Of a stretch of 64,000 bases of DNA, positions 60,711 through 64,000 are shown one piece after another. The position numbers were made by a program, and so were the translations under genes. This stretch comes from G963662605 sp963662605 (GTDB lineage: Bacteria; Bacteroidota; Ignavibacteria; Ignavibacteriales; Ignavibacteriaceae), in the NCBI GenBank assembly GCA_963662605.1, contig OY759785.1, positions 1,364,001 to 1,428,000 of the forward strand. Reading direction: 5' to 3'. Every line of letters starts with the position of its first letter. Positions within the stretch are counted from its first letter, which is position 1. The notes under the pieces are model-generated. The model made no database searches. It was not told the DNA's origin and worked only from the letters and a program-made list of their open reading frames with translations.

Positions 60711-61975
60711 CTGAATTTATATGCCTCTGGGGGTAATTGTGTAATGAGCCGGTAATCTCCGAAACCGGTATAGTCTACGAATACTACATCAAGATTTAAT
60801 TCGTAGTACTCCCATACTTCGTACGGCTTGGAATCAATTTCAAATGGATGGCGGTCAATATTGTTCGGGGTGCCGAGAAAAACGTAGACCATTCCCATAT
60901 CGGTTTTCCATCCCTCAATGTAATGCGAAAAATTTCTGTTCGCGTATTCAATGCGCCGGTAATACTCTAATAAAAACTCATTCTCTTCGGTGGTTGGATT
61001 CGGATCTTTCTTTTTCCAGTATTCGTAGAATGCGCGGACTTTTTCGTCATATGTTTTATTGGCTTTCAGAGTATCCATTTCGGCAGTGCTTGCAATATAT
61101 TGCATTTGCTCAATCGCCTTATCTATATCTCTTACATAATAGGGCAAATGTGCCGACCACATCGAGAATCCCTTTTTTATGTTGGCCAACGGCATTGCGG
61201 TTGTGTCATAAACTACCGCGTTGAGCACATACTCACCGTAGGGTAACGCTAAACTGTCAAGGCTGTAAGAAAGTGCATTTTTACCGGGCTGAAGGGTTTT
61301 TACCGCGGCAGTGTGGTACATGACCGTATCATCGGTATTGAATATTCTGAATGAAAGAGATACCACCCGCGTGCTGTCCGAATAGATTTCGAAGTAAACC
61401 GGTAATGAATTATGCCGGGTAGTAATGACCCGGGTGATATTCGGAATGATCTTCGTGCCGTCACCGACCTTTTGATCGGAAATGATGATGAGATCACTTG
61501 CCGATACCTTGTAATTATACGAAGGAACTTTTACCAGATGCTCGACCTTGTAGACCTGCTTTGAGTCGTTATCCTCCAGCGTACTGACAACCATGTAGGC
61601 GCGGGGCGGCAGTGTGAAAGTAACAACACTTATTTTGAAGTTTTTTGTTGATTGCGTGCTGCCGAAATTCTCAACTTTTACACTTTCATTCTTTATATGC
61701 TCTTGCAGCAATGTCGTTTTGGTGGTGTCATAAACGGAAACGGTTAAGGTGTATCCGCCGTGAAAGCCATCGTCTGTTTTATAAAAGTGGATTTTGTTGA
61801 ATGGAATTTGTGCAAACACATCCATGGTCGTAACGGCTGTGTCACCTGATTTGTGGTTGAAAAAATCACAGTAAAAGGCGGGCAATGATGACATGGGGTT
61901 CATCATCTTCAATTTTGACATCTGCGGATATGCAACCGCAGACAATATCAAAAATAGTATATACGCCTTTTTCAT
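60707..61975 (-). CDS. GWxTD domain-containing secreted protein
   Basis: 422 aa, signal peptide (..LSAVAYPQ). Long beta-rich middle region, then the C-terminal GWxTD domain (about 330-420): HYIEGWKTDMGMVYVFLGTPNNIDRHPF (quoted in two halves: HYIEGWKTDMG + MVYVFLGTPNNID) and TGFGDYRLI. GWxTD proteins are frequent in Ignavibacteriae, Acidobacteria and other groups, with unknown role. It lies 11 bp after rimO and overlaps pfkB by 4 bp. Confidence 0.88.
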   Translation of the reverse strand: MKKAYILFLILSAVAYPQMSKLKMMNPMSSLPAFYCDFFNHKSGDTAVTTMDVFAQIPFNKIHFYKTDDGFHGGYTLTVSVYDTTKTTLLQEHIKNESVKVENFGSTQSTKNFKISVVTFTLPPRAYMVVSTLEDNDSKQVYKVEHLVKVPSYNYKVSASDLIIISDQKVGDGTKIIPNITRVITTRHNSLPVYFEIYSDSTRVVSLSFRIFNTDDTVMYHTAAVKTLQPGKNALSYSLDSLALPYGEYVLNAVVYDTTAMPLANIKKGFSMWSAHLPYYVRDIDKAIEQMQYIASTAEMDTLKANKTYDEKVRAFYEYWKKKDPNPTTEENEFLLEYYRRIEYANRNFSHYIEGWKTDMGMVYVFLGTPNNIDRHPFEIDSKPYEVWEYYELNLDVVFVDYTGFGDYRLITQLPPEAYKFR

Positions 61976-61986
61976 TTTTGTAATTT

Positions 61987-63285
61987 TTATGAGTTAACCG
62001 GTTCAGCATAGAGATCAAATTCATCGCAATCGGTAATTGTTACCTCGGTAAATTCGCCGACTTTTACACCCACGGCAGTTTTTGAGATGAGTACCTCACC
62101 ATCAACTTCAGGAGCGTCTCGATACGAACGTCCAATGTAATAATCTCCTTCAACTCTGTCAATCAGAACTTTGAAGTTTTTTTCGGTCTGGGTCTGGTTA
62201 ATTTGCAGCGAAATATCCTGCTGTATCTCCAGAACCCGGGCTTTTCTGTTGTTTTTCTCTTCCATAGTTACAGGATCGCCGAGAATATAACTTGGGGTTT
62301 GCTCTTCCTGCGAAAAATCGAAAACGCCGAGCTTGTCGAATTTGAAATCTTCAATGAACGAACAAAGCTCCTCAAAATCTTCCTGAGTCTCAGACGGATA
62401 CCCGACAATAAAAGTAGTTCTGATAACTAATCCGGGGATTCTTTCACGCAAAGAATTGAGAAGTTCTAACGTTCTGCGTTTTGTAATTCCTCTGCGCATT
62501 GAGCGGAGACAATTATCCGTAATATGTTGTAGGGGTATATCAATATATTTCAGGACTTTCGGGTTATTAGCCATGACCTCAATCAGATCATCCGGGAATT
62601 GAGAGGGGTACGCGTACATAAGGCGTATCCATTCGATGCCTTCTACTTCGCTCAATCTGTTTAGCAAATCGGCAATCGAACGCTTACCGTAAATGTCAAT
62701 GCCGTAGGCAGTGGTATCCTGACCGATAATGATTAATTCTTTAGTCCCGTTGACGGCAAGAAATTGCGCTTCCTGCACCAATTCTTCTATGGTTTTTGAT
62801 TGATGCTTCCCGCGGATAAGAGGTATAGCACAAAACGAACACGGGTTATCACAGCCTTCAGAAATTTTAAGATAAGCTGTGTGCGAAGGAGCGCTCAGAA
62901 CACGCTCTCCCAGCAACTCGCGGCGTAATCTTCCACCGAGTTCGTTGATAATGCCTTCGTATTGCTCGGTACCGAAAAACGCATCAACTTCCGGCATTTC
63001 AGCCGCAAGATCTTTCTCGTATCTTTCCGATAAGCACCCGGCAACAATCACTTTTCGTACTTTTCCTTCGGACTTCAATTGCAGCGATTGAAGAATTGCA
63101 TCAATTGATTCTTCTTTCGCGGCTTCAATAAATCCGCATGTATTTAATATAATAGTATCCGCTTTTGACGGATCATCAATGAGTGAGAGATCGTTTAATT
63201 TTATTTGATTCATCAAGCGTTCGGAATCAACAGTATTCTTTGAGCAGCCTAAGGTAATGACCGCTACAGTATTCTTTTTAGACAT
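61987..63285 (-). CDS. rimO: Ribosomal protein S12 methylthiotransferase
   Basis: 432 aa. N-terminal UPF0004 domain with three Fe-S cysteines (C14, C50, C84: TLGCSKNTVDSERL, NTCGFI, GCLSERY); radical SAM CDNPCSFCAIP (C145, C149, C152); and a C-terminal TRAM domain (about 365-430). The TLGCSKNTVDSE and KISEGCDNPCSFCAIP wording is that of RimO rather than MiaB. It adds a methylthio group to the conserved Asp of ribosomal protein S12. 8 bp after cdsA. Confidence 0.96.
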   Translation of the reverse strand: MSKKNTVAVITLGCSKNTVDSERLMNQIKLNDLSLIDDPSKADTIILNTCGFIEAAKEESIDAILQSLQLKSEGKVRKVIVAGCLSERYEKDLAAEMPEVDAFFGTEQYEGIINELGGRLRRELLGERVLSAPSHTAYLKISEGCDNPCSFCAIPLIRGKHQSKTIEELVQEAQFLAVNGTKELIIIGQDTTAYGIDIYGKRSIADLLNRLSEVEGIEWIRLMYAYPSQFPDDLIEVMANNPKVLKYIDIPLQHITDNCLRSMRRGITKRRTLELLNSLRERIPGLVIRTTFIVGYPSETQEDFEELCSFIEDFKFDKLGVFDFSQEEQTPSYILGDPVTMEEKNNRKARVLEIQQDISLQINQTQTEKNFKVLIDRVEGDYYIGRSYRDAPEVDGEVLISKTAVGVKVGEFTEVTITDCDEFDLYAEPVNS

Positions 63286-63293
63286 AGAACCTA

Positions 63294-64000
63294 TTACTTA
63301 CTAATAAAAAACTTAACATATAACAAAACAACAGGGGCAACAAACATCAGAGAATCAAAACGATCAAGCATTCCGCCATGACCCGGTATAAGGTTTGAAG
63401 AATCTTTAATTCCGGCATCACGTTTCAGCAGTGATTCAACCAGATCGCCCATCTGCCCGATAGTACCGGCAATTATACCGATGATGACGGCATCCCGGGT
63501 TGATAAGAATCCGGCGATAATATTTTTTGCGGCAATCATAGTAAGGATGGCAAACACAAAACCGAAAATTGCGCCTTCCCAGCTTTTCTTCGGGCTTACC
63601 CGCGGGAACAGGCGGTGTTTACCCAGAGCAGTGCCTCCGAAAAATGCAGCTGAATCGCATACCCATATAGTCGCTAATATTGCAATAACTAAATATCCGC
63701 CACGTTCGTACTCCATTCCGCCATAAAATTGACGCAATTCGACGATGGATGAAAAGAGAATGCCGACATAGAGAATACCAAGAAACGTCGCGCCAAGATT
63801 ATGTATTGCCGAATGCTTGTTGCGGAACAATTCAACCAGCATCGTAATAATCAACGAAGCGATGATGATGGCGTAATAATCAACTGCATGAAAATACGCG
63901 TTAGCTACCAAGGCGATCACCGTCGCGTATCCGGTTGCTGCTAATGAGAATGACGACTTTTTTCGGCCAAAGTCAACAAATTCGCCATAGCCCAGAATGG
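63294..64000 (-). CDS. cdsA: Phosphatidate cytidylyltransferase (5' end beyond the window)
   Basis: The frame is open from the stop at 63294 to the window edge, about 235 residues visible; a GTG at 63920 is internal and should not be taken as the start. Several membrane segments, IWVCDSAAFFGGTALGKHRLFPRVSPKKSWEG (quoted by parts: DSAAFFGGTALGKH, SPKKSWEG) and the CdsA signature GDLVESLLKRDAGIKDSSN...PGHGGMLDRFDS. It makes CDP-diacylglycerol from phosphatidate and CTP in the inner membrane. First visible gene of the seven-gene run. Confidence 0.93.
   Translation of the reverse strand, partial: ILGYGEFVDFGRKKSSFSLAATGYATVIALVANAYFHAVDYYAIIIASLIITMLVELFRNKHSAIHNLGATFLGILYVGILFSSIVELRQFYGGMEYERGGYLVIAILATIWVCDSAAFFGGTALGKHRLFPRVSPKKSWEGAIFGFVFAILTMIAAKNIIAGFLSTRDAVIIGIIAGTIGQMGDLVESLLKRDAGIKDSSNLIPGHGGMLDRFDSLMFVAPVVLLYVKFFISK

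Noticed and set aside
63294..63920. cdsA as a complete 208-aa gene starting at GTG 63920
   Set aside because: The frame continues without a stop to the window edge, and CdsA proteins are normally about 260-290 residues.

Overview
The window looks like a chromosomal segment from a Gram-negative member of the Bacteroidota/Ignavibacteriota (FCB) group. Four secreted proteins end in the type IX secretion (T9SS) sorting domain with the Ignavibacteria-style N-[FY]-P-N-P-F-N-P-[ST]-T signature. OmpA/TSP3 outer-membrane proteins, a GWxTD-domain protein and FadL- and BamA-type barrels are present. Two upstream regions carry Bacteroidota-like TTG/TAnnTTTG promoter spacing. Base composition looks moderate and AT-leaning. 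No rRNA, tRNA, CRISPR array, prophage or transposase gene was seen.

Layout. 0-5.4 kb (minus): guaA (cut by the window edge) and guaB form a GMP-synthesis operon, followed upstream by a large hybrid sensor kinase. 5.7-11.6 kb: two paralogous M13 metallopeptidases flank a DeaD-type RNA helicase. 11.8-14.9 kb (plus): two OmpA-family paralogues, one carrying nine TSP3 calcium repeats, flank a small lipoprotein. 15-16.1 kb (minus): a transsulfuration enzyme. 16.4-29.1 kb (plus): an extracellular-degradation region with two tandem T9SS-secreted endonuclease I paralogues, mannonate dehydratase UxuA, an MFS transporter, an alpha/beta hydrolase with a patatin phospholipase, and two tandem T9SS-secreted PL9 pectate lyases. 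29.2-31.5 kb (plus): an RNA methyltransferase and a heptosyltransferase-like GT9. 31.6-37.4 kb (minus): a three-gene operon of large secreted proteins of unknown function (LamG/dockerin-like, lysozyme-like, TIG). 37.7-47 kb (minus): a TPR protein, acyl-ACP thioesterase, SIMPL protein, BtpA protein, a stand-alone A-PCP-TE synthetase, its probable phosphopantetheinyl transferase and a FAD oxidoreductase. 47.3-52.1 kb (minus): queuosine-precursor transporter, serA, trxA, an enoyl-ACP-reductase-like SDR, and rsgA. 52.5-56.1 kb (minus): a FadL-like porin translated with two low-complexity lipoproteins, then a degenerate receiver protein. 56.3-64 kb (minus): a tightly packed seven-gene run cdsA-rimO-GWxTD-pfkB-bamA/tamA-like-msrA-xdhC.

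The observations most worth a second look are: rsgA, whose conserved N-terminal domain is intact but has no ATG/GTG/TTG available and appears to start at ATC behind an AAGGAG Shine-Dalgarno; the compact A-PCP-TE + PPTase + flavoenzyme cluster, with an Ile-like specificity code read by hand and a PPTase that lacks the usual His; the three-gene secreted operon without T9SS tails; three REP-like palindromic elements, including a perfect 40-bp palindrome; and the duplicated endonuclease genes that also share their terminator stem.

All calls rest on reading the translations and the nucleotide sequence by eye; no database search was run. Residue positions marked 'about' are estimates.
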